Positions 48,272 through 59,905 of a DNA stretch of 64,000 bases are shown here, one piece after another. This DNA is from Spirodela intermedia (taxonomy: Eukaryota > Streptophyta > Magnoliopsida > Alismatales > Araceae). The position numbers and the translations under genes are program-made. Position 1 is the stretch's first letter. The number at the start of each line of letters is the position of its first letter. The notes under the pieces were generated by a model. It had not been told where the DNA came from, made no database searches, and worked only from the letters and a program-made list of their open reading frames with translations. Location of the stretch: NCBI GenBank assembly GCA_902729315.2, contig LR746272.1:3506035-3570034 (forward strand), read 5' to 3'.

Positions 48272-48281
48272 TTTATATAAA
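48272..48281 (-). promoter_or_regulatory. TATA box of EXO copy a
   Basis: TTTATATAAA, within CTTTATATAAAC on the minus strand, lies about 118 bp upstream of the chosen ATG. This spacing allows a leader of roughly 85-90 nt. It supports a start at 48154 or 48121 rather than further upstream. Confidence 0.7.
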
Positions 48282-49899
48282 GTTTTGGCCGACGCTGGAC
48301 AGCTTTAGGGGGGATTGATATCCGAAACAGCTGTACCAGGCGTTCGTCCGCGAGGGGGAGCGGAGCGTAGAAGTTTCCACATACATCTAACACCTATGCT
48401 GATAACAAACGTAGGGAAATAAATAAATAAATAAATCTACCTCTCCCCTTCAGTGCCCATGTCTGTCTTCGTCTGGCTGGGCGGGCAGGCACGCCGCACG
48501 GGAGGTGTGTGACGTGCGGGTCAAGCGAGAGCGTCACTGTTGGCTCTCTGCAGGGACAAGAACGTCAGATAGGAATTGACGAAAACAACCCACGTAGGGT
48601 GTGGATTGCCACGCTACAAAATTACACCTTCCAAATCGTGAGTTGGAAGCTGAGAGAGTTCAATCACTGGATGAGCAAGGCCAACGGTATATTTTCCGGC
48701 CGGACAAGGGCATCGCATTTGTCGCTTGATTTACAAAGGAGGTCTCTGCCATTAAACCTTAGAAGAAGTTTCCGGGAAGACCGCGGGTCCTGAGGCGAGC
48801 TCCGCAGTCTGTGTGCTCCCAAGAACTCGGTTTTGGCTAATCTCGAAGCAAGGATCCAGCGAAACGGCTTTATTTAACCTTTTATCGAAACGTTGGGTTA
48901 CAGATTCAACCATCACACATAAGATTAGTTTATTCGGATAATGCGATATCGGTTCAAGCAAATGCCGTGGCCGTCGGGTCGAACCTTTTTTACACTCAAG
49001 CCGACGGCTTTAACTTGGATAGCCATATAGTTTTAATGAATGGATTCCCGCGTACTTCGGACATATGGAACAAAGTCAAGTAAATCATCAAGTGAGTTGC
49101 TATCTCAATAGCATAGATGTCCTGGTGTCCATGATATTTTTCTGTTTTTATCTGACTCAACTTACCTGTTCGTCCATGTTTATTAACCCACTAATTCCAT
49201 GTTCCAGTTGAGAATACAAGGAGATAGCCCATGCTGAATTCGTTGTTCCATAGATTGTAAATTTTCAGCTGTTTGAGAATACTGGTTCAAATTCCAATCA
49301 CAATGGCTCTAAAAGAACATCAAGATAGTGACCGTCTATGGCTTCATCTTTGCATTGTTGAAACCCAGAAGGCTTTTTCCTTTTTGATTCTGAGGTCAAA
49401 GTAATTATTCTGATTCTAGCTAAGAAACTAATTACTCTTCAGATATACTTCAATCCTTAAGTATTGATAGGGACTTGTCATCTCCTTTTATAACATGTGA
49501 GTGTGACCTTGATCTATAGAGGAATTTAGAAAAAAGGATCACCTCCATAGCACATCAAGTTTGAGCCAAGGTAATATCATGCTGAGTACTTCTTTAATTT
49601 TTCAGACAACTAATAATAAATGTGATCTCTCAATAAACTCAGAAATGCTCTCATTTTTATTCATGGTAAACAGTTCATACTTATAAACTAATCGATATGT
49701 GCTAAACTCAACTGTTGTAGTCCTTCATAAATAATCAATAGTATATTTAAATTATCTAGGATCTAATCTACTGATCAAGACAATTTTGATTTCTCTATTG
49801 CTAAATAGATGCATGTTTAATATCCAAAGGTTGTCCATTTTTACTCCAATAATTGATAATCTAAGGCATAATTGATATTTTTATTCTTGTCTTCCAAAA
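48282..49899. other. Upstream region of EXO copy a and AT-rich DNA
   Basis: An AAAT-type microsatellite lies at about 48417-48437. Frames at 48509-48793 and 48752-48961 have no recognised domain. From 49000 the sequence is AT-rich and featureless. Confidence 0.4.
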
Positions 49900-50830
49900 T
49901 GTGTAATTAGATATACTGAATAAATATGTTCTATGTGTTGGATAATTCAATGAATTTTTGCTGATGATGAAAAACACAAGAGACCAATTAAAAAATCAAA
50001 TTATGGTTAGTAATTATTAAAATAAATAATAAATAAATATTTTTATATGTGATCTAGAGTTTAGTTAAATATAAATTGAAGAATAATTCAAAGTAATAGT
50101 AATACATACGTAAATAAGAACTCCAAAAATACTCTTGAATTTCCTTATTTTTAATTCTATTATTTGGTAGATTTTACTATGTGGAATTGTTATTTGGTAT
50201 ATTATTGTGAAAATTATCAATATTTATAGAATATATCATAATGAAAGAGTAATGGTTAGGATATTTGAATTAATGAGAATTCATGCAATGAAATATGAAT
50301 ATGAAAGATCACTCAATCTATTATGTGTCCATGATGTTACATCAATATTTGATATTGAATTAATTTATTGAATTAAGACTACTAATATTGTTGCATAAAA
50401 AATATGATTATTAACAAATTTACTTTAGAAAATGATTTTAAATGTTATAAATCATTGGTGTTAAAATTATAAATATTGATATTGAAATTCAATGTGTTTA
50501 CTTCATATTTTTATTTGCACTAATTGAAATATGTTTTGATTGCTAAATCATCATGTTACTAAGAGATATTATTACTTTGGTTTAAAGATATCAGATTCTA
50601 TATGTTTAAAGACATATAGATGTTGCACTTTAATTGTATCATGTATTAGTTTCTCATGAGAATATCTAAATGCTTACAGGGATTATATCATATTAGTTTC
50701 ATGTTGTTAATAGGGGAGTATTTTGAATTATAGTCATCTAGAGATAATGAAAAATAGGGAGTATTTTGAATTTGATTTCTCTATAAATACAAATATAATG
50801 GCTAATTGGTTTTGAACAATCACCTCTAAC
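49900..50830 (-). repeat. Repeat family 2, inverted copy
   Basis: Read on the minus strand it repeats family 2 blocks, notably TAACCATTACTCTTTCATTA, then ATATTCTATAAATATTGATA, then a TTCACAATAATATACC-like stretch, matching 16330-16410 in order. Boundaries are approximate. Confidence 0.4.
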
Positions 50831-51516
50831 CTCTAAAATCTCGAGAGTTTCTTTGATATTTTTTATAGAAAAATCTATGATCAGTTTTGAGGTCTTTTGT
50901 GTTGGCCAAAAAACATGAAGTTTTTGAGTTAAGGAACCACTTTCAAGCAATGAGTGACCTTCCATGACCAGATGAAATTGATAATGCCTTACACATTCCA
51001 CCAACATCACTATCAAATGAGGATAATAAAGATCAAGTTAATATCATCCTTAACTTCATCAGATTCTTTGACACGCCCCAAGTCAATATCATCTTTTTGG
51101 AAACAACTCATAATGAAAATTTTCATATTCCTTGTGAGATAAATTTGTGATTAAATCATGTTCAGTCATTCAAGGATGTTGACTCATTCATCAGCTATTG
51201 GCCACCTAAAAGAAACTTCAAGGTAAAATTTTGCGAGTGTTAAACCTAATGGTTAGTGGTAGAGATCATAGCATTTGATCTTAGTAGAACCAAAAAAAAG
51301 GTTGTTCTTAGAGGGTGAACATAGGCAAGGGATTGAAAGACAAACAATTCTTTGAGTTCTACTCCTCTGTATTTTTATATAACACTAGACTTAAGACTTT
51401 GAAAAGAAAATAAGAAAAATCAAGAAAACTTGATCAAAGTCAATATTAAAAATTAATATATAATATCACTTATTGGATTTTAGGTGCTTTGACTTTGTAG
51501 TGGAGACTTTGTACTT
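50831..51516. other. AT-rich DNA, nothing recognised
   Basis: No domain-bearing frame, RNA gene or delimitable repeat was seen. The word GGTTAGTGGTAGAGATC near 51250 is not a tRNA. Confidence 0.4.
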
Positions 51517-52620
51517 GAGAGAGAGAGAGAGAGAGAGAGGATAAAGAGAGAAGTCAGAAAGATAGGAAAGATAACGAGGGACAGTCAGACTGGGAGATAG
51601 GAGAGAGGGTGAACCGCAAAATGGGGAAGAGAGTTGGCCAGTCAATGTACTTGACTGGTACTGGTCAAAGGTGACACGTGAGAGAGATATCAAAAAACAA
51701 ATAATAAAAAAAATTGCGATAGAGTTCGCAATCGCGGAAGAGACGTTTCATCGGGGAGAGAGATTGCCTGCGAAGGCAAGAGAAGCTCGATGAAAGGAAC
51801 ACAAAAAATGATTAAAAGGGAAAAATAAGATGGAAAAAATAGTCGTGGCAGAAGGAAAATTCTGGAAGGAAGGAGCAAATATGTCAGAAAAGAAACTCAT
51901 CGGGGGAAGAGTTCCCTCTGTGAGAGAGAAATCACCTGCCAAAATGATATTTCCAGTGAGAGAAAGAGAAAAGAAATGTCAAATCAATTGAAGATCAAAA
52001 GGGAAGAAGGGAAGTAGGGAAGAGATTGGACAAAAGATAGAGAGGAAACATACTTCAGAGAAAGGAGAAAATTCATCTGAAAAGGAATAACTCACGCCGA
52101 AGAGAAGTTCCTTATCGACATGAGAAAAATCACCCACGAGAATGATCTCTGGCGAAAAAACACGACAAAGGACAATCAAACATAAAAGAAAGAATAATGC
52201 CAAATGAAGAAACAGTTAAAAGAAGGGAAGAATGAGAAACACATACCTGAAAATGGAAAACTCGCTGGTAGCAGCAAATGCCAGTGAGAGAGAGTGAAAA
52301 ATTGACGACGGAACGGGGGATTGGGGAATGTAAAAGCAATTGCATGAAAGGTTAAGAACTTGGAAAAATAACGAAATAATAGAGAGGAATGGGGAGGGAG
52401 GGAAGAACACACTGGAAAGGTAAGAAACATGAAGAAGTCCTCCCATATATCACCTGGGAAGAGAGAGCGAAAGGGAGTGCGAGAAATCAATGAAAACTTA
52501 CTATAAATTCAAAAACTAAAGATCCAAAATGTTGAGGAATAAGTGAGAGACGAGAAGGGAAAAGGGGGAGAGAAGATGTGCATGAAATATATAGATAAAG
52601 AAATTGGCAGCAGTGGAGCG
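51517..52620. repeat. Purine-rich degenerate tandem array
   Basis: It begins with a GA run (51517-51540) and stays strongly purine-rich on the plus strand for about 1.1 kb. Phrases such as CATCGGGGAGAG, AAATCACCTGCC, AAATCACCCACG and GAGAATGATCTCTGGCGAA recur at roughly 145-200 bp (near 51766, 51930, 52130, 52275). The Ser/Phe/Leu-rich frames on the minus strand follow from this bias and are not genes. Confidence 0.5.
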
Positions 52621-54246
52621 GGATGTGGTGACATAGTACAGACCCATGAATGCCTAAAGGCCAAATTGTCTTTATCTTATAGCCAACAATCTCCTTGTAA
52701 CTTTAATATAGAAAAATAAATAGTTAAATCTAAAAAACTACTAGAAATAGAAATGTAATTATGAAAAATCTAAAATACATTGATATCAATATTTAAACTC
52801 TTATTTACATATCATTTCATGAAATTATGATAAGAATGCATACTTTTATCTTATTTTTACTTAGAAATATCATGGTATTAGATGACTAAGCAGATATAAG
52901 AACATATTTGTCCTTGTTTCCATAGAGTTTTACTCTAATCTTCTTGTGTTTAAGAGGAGGGTTGCTGTCATCTGATGTAATCAAGGCATACAAATGCATT
53001 TTGACATTGACGGGCTGTAAGAGACGATCTATCGAAGGAAGCTTCATCTATGTACAGCCATGGACGTAAGAGGTTTTTTTGAACCAAATAAACTTATTGT
53101 GTTCTTTGTTCTTGTTATTCTATTTCTCTCCCTCTCTCATGTTACTTTTTGCATTATAGTTCTTCTACACAACTAGTGGGAAATGAGGATGCTTCAATCT
53201 CTAGCACTAGGGACTTGGGGATTTTTCAATTGGTTAACTATCTGCCTACGTCCAATCTCAAGGTCACCTCATTCCTAGGTTCCATTAAAAAAATATATTT
53301 TGTAATCATGCCTCTATCTTAGAAGTCATAACTCCCACAAAACATTTCTAAATGTTATTTTACACATTCACAGTTCTAAAAGGCCACTAGTAATTGCAGA
53401 GATCAACTCATTGAGTGATTAAATCCAAATTTAATCATAAGTTTACCAACACAAAGTAATGAAAGATTTCATTGTTGGTTGTTTCTAGATGATGATGTGG
53501 CTTGATGTTTGTTAAGATGTTAAATAACAAAGATCACAAATTAGAATTCGATTTTTTTATATTACAAGTGAAAATTTATTTATAACAAAATAATATTGAG
53601 TCATTTATATATATAACTAATTTACAAATATTATATGTGATATCTAATAAGTCTTCATTATCACATTGCATGGTAATTCATATTACATTTTTTTAAAAAA
53701 AATCTAGGTTGATTGTATGGCACCAATATGAAGGATAGTGGTAGCATCAGGGCGAATGGCATGATGAAGAGTACACATGAAGAGTGTGAGACATCGTTCT
53801 TATTGTTGAAATTTATCTATAGAAAAAGTTACGTATCTATTATAGAAAAAAAATAAATATAATGTAAATTTTAAAAATTAATCTATGGAAAAAATAAATA
53901 TAATGTAAATTTTAAAAATTAATCTATGGAAAAAATAAATATATGATCAATAGTATTCTTGAATGAATATTGATAATTGAAACATCTTGTGAATTATATC
54001 TATGAGTAAAGAAGTGATAAAGATGTAAATAGAAGAAGTGAAGTTTAGATTAAAACTATGAGTACTTAAATGTTTAAGTGTTTGACATCATTCTTAAATA
54101 CTTAATATAAGAATCTAAAGTATCTAGAAGTACATCATTTTTAATTATATTTTTATGTATTAAAATATAATATTTAAAATTTATAAATTTGTATTAATTT
54201 TCGTAATTCTATTACTAAGAGACTATAATGATTTAAATTAGAAGTG
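52621..54246. other. AT-rich intergenic DNA
   Basis: No gene was recognised. A tandem repeat at 53837-53947 is listed separately. Confidence 0.4.
53837..53947. repeat. 41-bp tandem repeat, about 2.5 copies
   Basis: Units start at 53880 and 53921 with AATCTATGGAAAAAATAAAT and run on through ATAATGTAAATTTTAAAAATT. A partial first copy precedes them from about 53837. The full units look near-identical, so the expansion is recent relative to the surrounding repeats. Confidence 0.85.
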
Positions 54247-56166
54247 TGATAAGTCTTTATTATTATGTGATAAGTCGATTGACTTCGTCAAATGGGGGAC
54301 TCTATCTCGTCACTTCTAAGTAAAGTAACTCAGCGAGGGGCTTCATCGGTCAGTCTTTCCCTCCAAGCTTGATGCTTAACTTTAACTCATGATAAATAGA
54401 CTTATATTTATATTAAATTATGAAAAATAATTTTTAATTAGCTAATGTGAATTTTCCATTAATTATGTGATTTTATATGAATTTATATAATTTTTATAAT
54501 CTTATTTTTAAGATAAATAAAATAAAATAAAAAGATAGAAAAAAGAGAAAACCTGATAGCTAGTCAGGCTTCTAAGTGGGTAGGAATCACAATTAGGTGG
54601 AATCACGAGTAGGCACTTGAGTGACTAAGGACGGATCAATAAGAGACACGTGTGTGTGAATCCTCTTTCATGTCACTAGTAGCTAGTTGCACATGGGGTA
54701 AGGAATGGTCATACACATGCAAGAAATAAACTTATTACTTACCAAATCTTGTATTCAATATGTTCATCTCAAAATTTGACATATAATAGATGTGGGACTA
54801 AAACGACAATCACAACTTTTCTAGAATATTTTAATGATTTTTGTGCCTCAAATACATCTTGTTTTATCATGAAGTATCATGATGATGTCACTTTATAAGA
54901 GTATTCATGTACTTGTTTCACTCTCTCATACAAAGGGGAGATTGACGAAGGTTAAAAACTTACTAGAGTCAAAAGTCATATTTTTATCTGATTAAATCAT
55001 GATTTTCTATAGATTTTATGATTAAGCTACTAGAATTACTCAATTATCAATGAAAATTTTATCAACATAATTTGTGAAGTATTATTATTAAAATTACTAA
55101 ATGATTCTTGATAAAAGAATCGTAAATTCATTAAGTAAATCATCTCTGATTGATTGACGAATAAATCATAATCAAGAAGAGGATGATTCATCGAGAGATG
55201 AGTTGTCACCTCCTAAGAATGTACTAAATGTAATGAAGAGCCTCTCTTGCTGCATAGACATGAGGATGAAGTTTTCTAAATCGTGCCTCACCTTCATCAA
55301 ACTCATATCTATTGGGCGATAACTACTAGAGAGCTATAAAGTCATCATTTTTCTATTTTATTAGGTGACAACCACTAGAGATGACTTAATGACCTATTTT
55401 ATTGATTTCTAGACTTCATAAAAAGATTTAGAGATTGTTCAATCGTCCTTATACAAAAAGAACCTTTGAAGTCATAAATATTATAGAATAATCCTTTTAA
55501 ATACACAAGATTTAAATACATCACCATCGTAATGACAAAACTTTATTTATTATTTTTAAATAATTCAATTTATACCATTACTTTTTGAACTTCAAAAGGA
55601 GATCCAATGAATGCCTATATCATCTATGTCCAAAGAGAGACCTTGAGATCCAACAATTATCATCCTAAATATATAGAATTCTAGTGATTATTATCGTGAG
55701 GCTGAACTTTATCTTTCCTACTTTTAACTTAATTTTCACTTATTTTAGGGATAATTTGTGTGATTTAAAAGTCTAATACCTTATTTATTTAATTAGGATT
55801 CTTCTTGCTTTTATTGATATTAATTTGACCATTAAATTATTTGTAATTATTTATGTAAGAATTATCGAGTGGAACTTTATTTTTACCTGAATCATGTTCC
55901 TCAAGGTACTAATGTCATCTTAATATTTGTACCCTTTTTTTTCTTTTTTGTGAATTTTTAAATATATTTTTTATTCATCATTTAGTTTAAAAATTATAAT
56001 AAATTATATTCTTTTTAAAAAAATTAAATATTATTCAATATTATCTTACATCCCTATGATCGACTTTGAAATTCTCTATTATTTTTAAAATATTTTATCA
56101 AATAATAATTTATTTAGTTTATTATAAATTTTAAATTTGTGTGATTTATTATATAATGACTAAGTC
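54247..56166 (+). repeat. Repeat family 1, copy 3 (LTR-like, about 1.9 kb)
   Basis: It starts TGATAAGTCTTTATTATTAT and ends GACTAAGTCA, with TG and CA termini. It shares with copy 1 the GATTTTATATGAATTTAT-like block, ATGTGGGACTAAAACG near 54790, GAAGAGGATGATTCATCGAG, TTAGGTGACAACCACTAGAG, and CTTACATCCCTATGATCGAC. An extra segment near the 5' end makes it about 250 bp longer than copy 1. It is followed within about 250 bp by a copia gag remnant on the same strand, consistent with a 5' LTR. Confidence 0.6.
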
Positions 56167-56379
56167 ATATGAATATCATATTAGTTATATTTGTTAATTT
56201 CATAATCCTATGACTAACAATTGAATCCAAGATGTTAATCTTTGAGACCCAAATATTCTTCATGGTAGGAACACTTGATTGTTGATCAATATTTATTAAG
56301 GAATCACCATTTGATAAATAAAAATATACATGGTTAACTCAATATAGGTAACACGTGATCATTTGGTTAACACATCAAA

Positions 56380-57700
56380 ATAATTCAAAAAAGAAATGGC
56401 ACAAATAAGTCTTGAACTTGGCATCTAGATGGTGACAGATCATCAACTTATGTTGATGAAGAGTTAGTATGAACATGATTTTTTGGATCCACTCTCAACA
56501 AAAAATTATTCACCATCAGGTATGGTAGTTCAACTTTCAAATGAAAATAGATGAGAAAATAGAAAGATTTGAATCACTAAATAGTCAAAAGTTGTAATTG
56601 TGTGTTTTGAAAGATGACATGTTTTAAATAAGTTTCCTAAACTTCCAAGACCCTATGAAATCAATAAGTTGTTAAAAGACATAATAAACAAGGAGAGGCT
56701 AGAGAAAGATAAGACAACTCCAAATGAATATCTAAGTGATAATTTCAAGCTCTTCTTGTTAAGCACATTAACAATGAACATAAAGCTTCTTTTTGATCTT
56801 CCTATGACTTTAACAACTCAAATTAACATCACCATTTGATGTGTTAACCACGTGAGAGTGTAGGAATTGTCAAAATTCATTTGTAATTGTCAATATAGGT
56901 GCATTAAAAGAGTCTATGGATAACCAATCTATGAGTTTAAATGTTAAGGTAATTAATATTTTGTTTAGTATTATAAATGTTTGTAAATTTAACCATATTT
57001 CAAGTTGTGAGACAAGAAAATAAATGTGAGATAAGATGCATGTGACATATAAAGGAACTTCTCAAGTGAAGGACACGAAATTGATATTTTAGCAAATATG
57101 TATTAATTATTTTGAATGGAAGATAATAAGTCCATTCAAAATCTTGTTTGCAGATTTGATGAAATTATAAATGGTATGAGAAACTTAAGCAAGATATTTA
57201 AGAATGGTGAGTTAAATTGAAAATTACATTGATCATAACTAATGAATGGTGTGTTAAAGAATACCATTTGAAGAATTAAAGGATTTAAAAGTTATTCATG
57301 TTGATGATATTATTGGCTCATTGTTGACTCATAAACTTCACATGTCTAGAAACGAACATTTTTAGGAAAAGAAAAAAAAATCTTATAAATATGTTGAAAC
57401 ATCCGACGATGATGAGAAGATTGTATTTCTATCTAAAAGATTGAATAGGTTAAAAAGAAGAATAGAAACTTCAGGGGTAGAAAAGGTATGAAAAAGTTTC
57501 TTGACAATCTGATGATCTTTGCTTTGATTGTAAGAAATTGGATCATTTCAAAGCTGATTGCTCATTGCTGAAAAGAAAGATTCAAGACAACATGAAGTGA
57601 AAGTGATTCAAGCCTAGATGAAGAAAATGAAGAAAAAGAAGATATATGCCTAATGACAAAATCTTATGAGGTATGCAATCCTATCATGTTCTCTTTATTT
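56380..57700 (+). mobile_element. Copia gag remnant (UBN2 type with CCHC knuckle)
   Basis: About 56938-57066 reads VKVINILFSIINVCKFNHIS, then SCETRK, a stop, and VTYKGTSQVKDTK, the UBN2 gag text usually ending in VTHEGTSQVKExK. About 57295-57350 reads VIHVDDIIGSLLTHKL. A CCHC knuckle, CFDCKKLDHFKADC (C-x2-C-x4-H-x4-C intact), lies at 57520-57561. An acidic segment, SDSSLDEENEEKEDICLMTK, follows in another frame near 57605. Several stops and frameshifts show it is inactive. No integrase or RT follows before the second EXO gene. Confidence 0.8.
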
Positions 57701-58574
57701 AAAGAAAAAATACTTGGAAGACTTTTAACTTTCAAAGCACACTTTCAAGCCCACTCTTTCCTAATTTATCCCCTAACAAAGGGCACTCAGATGCCATCGT
57801 TATAGATACTTATCCACTATTAATTAGCCAACCAGATCCTAGGTGTCTCATGTACAGTCAAGGCTGTACATGTTCATTTGTGTTGTAGTGACTTATTTCC
57901 ATTACTGCATTAGAAGTAGGCGACCAACACAGACATATAAAATGAATGTAAAGTAGGACGAGGCTAAGTTGTTGAAAGAAAACACCAAGTTATCAAATGG
58001 AAGTAAGTCTAATGCTTATATAAAATGAGTAACATCAAATCCTACACTGACCCAATGACTTTAGATACCTATGTTCTACTACTCATACCTCAATGGCTGC
58101 AAACTATTCTGTATGGAGAACTGAGCATGCCTTGAAGTGAGTACCACTGTGACGAACAGGATGATAGACAAGACATCCGAAAGAGCAGAGTACATCGCTT
58201 GAGCAATCCCCTTACAGCGCGTGAGAATACAACGGTCAGTGGGACTTCAACCTTCGTTTAAGAGGTCACCATGCTGAATGGCTCAGGGAGAACAATCCCC
58301 GCATAATTCTGTAATAAGGACTATCTTCTCTTATGACACTTCAGCCAACACCATAACGTATATAGTTTTATGGACGGTAGACAGTCTACTGGCGCAATGT
58401 AAGATCTGAAATAAACTCCCACATTAAATGCTAGCCAATTTTGTATCGATGGATATACCCTAAAAAAAATTGCACAATCCCGCAGATCCCACGTAAAATC
58501 AACCTCCTTGGCTTATCCGTAAGCTTATACCTATAATATGTACATGAAATCACGTCGTATTTAATATGACCGTC
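57701..58574. other. 3' flank of EXO copy b
   Basis: No gene seen. The 3' UTR of EXO copy b should occupy the upper part. It has no similarity by eye to the 3' flank of copy c. Confidence 0.45.
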
Positions 58575-59522
58575 TTACACGAGCGGCGTGCATCGCGACC
58601 TGCGGGGGTCCCACATAGCCGGCAGCAGGTACCGCCGGCCGGCCACACCGTTGGCGTTGTAGCTGCTGCCGCTGGCGCTGTCCACCATTAGCTTTCCAGG
58701 GTAGCCCGGGTACGCCCCCGTGCCGAAAATCCCCGGGCACGCCGACACCGCCTCCAACGGCGCCTCCTTGGGCCCCTGGAAGAAACCGCTCTTGAAAGGG
58801 TTCGTCACCGTCGCCGCCACCATCGACGCCAGGTTGATCACCATGCCGTCCGCCCCGACGTCGCCGTTAGGCGCCACCAGAGGTAGAGTCTGGGGGCCGT
58901 AGATGGGCTGGTGGAAGGGCCAGGCGCACTGTCCCGGGCACTGGCTGGCCGAGTTGCCGACCCAGATGAAGGGGGACTCCCGGCGCCACTCGCCGTGGGT
59001 GCCACACCGGCTCATGCAAAAGCCCTCCACAGTCACGTCCGCAGAGGTGAGAACCACGTTAATGGCGGCGGCACCGCCCCCAGCCTTTCCTGCTAGCGTA
59101 ACCAGGTCAGCGGAATTGAGGGACTTTCCGAGAGAGCATCCTCCGTCGAGCACCTGGCGGCCCAGGAAGAGCACCGTCTTCCTCCCATGTCCATAGGCAT
59201 CAGTGGTGCTCCACCAAGAGGACACCGAGGGTGGCAGCGGAAGCGAGCGCTGTGTGGGCGAGAGGGAACGGAGGAAGTCGACGACGATGGCGCGCTGAGA
59301 AGGTGAGAAGCGGCCGTACCAGAGGAGGTTAAGGGTAACATTTCCCTTGAGGAGAGGGCCGGCGTGGTATCGGAGAACCAGGGGTGGCTCCTTGACCAGG
59401 GCAGCGAGCTTTCGGGGCACAGCGGAGGCAGGACAGAGCAATAAGGAGATAAAGACTAGAATTAAGACTAAAGGGTAAGAGAACGACGAGTTAAAGGGAT
59501 GACCGGCATATACTGACGCCAT
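58575..59522 (-). CDS. EXO: EXORDIUM/PHI-1 family secreted protein, copy b
   Basis: Intronless, 315 residues from the ATG at 59520-59522 (MASVYAGHPFNSS). The frame is open further up, but only from a TTG, and the TATA box at 59601-59611 leaves little room for a higher start. The signal peptide ends LLLCPASA, with cleavage near residue 34. EXO landmarks are all present: [114 protein letters not shown] and [11 protein letters not shown]. From the stop back into the signal peptide (58574-59456) it matches copy c at 878 of 883 positions without gaps, but neither flank matches. It is clearly diverged from copy a. Function is as for the family: apoplastic growth regulation, with no known enzymatic activity. 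Confidence 0.94.
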   Translation of the reverse strand: MASVYAGHPFNSSFSYPLVLILVFISLLLCPASAVPRKLAALVKEPPLVLRYHAGPLLKGNVTLNLLWYGRFSPSQRAIVVDFLRSLSPTQRSLPLPPSVSSWWSTTDAYGHGRKTVLFLGRQVLDGGCSLGKSLNSADLVTLAGKAGGGAAAINVVLTSADVTVEGFCMSRCGTHGEWRRESPFIWVGNSASQCPGQCAWPFHQPIYGPQTLPLVAPNGDVGADGMVINLASMVAATVTNPFKSGFFQGPKEAPLEAVSACPGIFGTGAYPGYPGKLMVDSASGSSYNANGVAGRRYLLPAMWDPRRSRCTPLV

Positions 59523-59600
59523 GGCAATCCCCAGGGAGGAGGAGAGAGAAGAGGATGTACGGAGTTGCGTCTGCTGAAGAGAGGTAAAGCCCAAGACAGA

Positions 59601-59611
59601 TGCTTATATAG
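59601..59611 (-). promoter_or_regulatory. TATA box of EXO copy b
   Basis: CTATATAAGCA on the minus strand lies about 79 bp upstream of the ATG, predicting a leader of about 45-50 nt. The surrounding promoter is unlike that of copy c. Confidence 0.7.
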
Positions 59612-59844
59612 TCCAGAGGATAGACGTGTTCATAGGATGCCAGCTGTCTTTCATGCAGGACCAGTCAGCGAGAGGGAGCACCAATTATTGGAGAAGAGGA
59701 TGAGGGAGAGGGCGGGGGATGGAGGCCTTTCGGCTCCTTGGGGGTAAGGACGGATGCGAGAGTCCGCAACAGGGGAGGGCCCCACCAATAAACTCTATAA
59801 GGAACCATCCTTGCGGATGCCTCAAATAAAGAATAACCTCATTT

Positions 59845-59905
59845 GTGGGCCTAGTGGTCTAGCGTGTGAACCCCACTGCCGTTCGTCGCCAGGTTCCTAC
59901 TCATA
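59845..59905 (+). other. Possible tRNA-derived SINE head
   Basis: GTGGGCCTAGTGGTCTAGCG near 59845-59864 resembles a degenerate A box, and GCCAGGTTCCTACTC near 59888-59902 resembles a B box, spaced about as in tRNA genes. No cloverleaf could be drawn, so it is not a tRNA. The GC-rich sequence up to about 60080 might be the SINE body. Confidence 0.25.

Noticed and set aside
47294-48308. Open frames opposite the first EXO gene, up to 125 codons on + and a 250-codon minus frame
   Set aside because: They are shadow frames caused by GC-rich third positions in the EXO coding sequence. The same applies to frames opposite copies b and c and within the PPR gene.
51466-52490. Hydrophobic Ser/Phe/Leu-rich minus-strand frames
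   Set aside because: They come from the purine-rich repeat and overlap each other in several frames.
59523-59594. Longer N-terminus for EXO copy b (and likewise 48155-48208 for copy a)
   Set aside because: The extended frames begin at TTG, not ATG. For copy b the TATA box leaves no room for the longer start. ATG starts at 59522 and 48154 give normal signal peptides.
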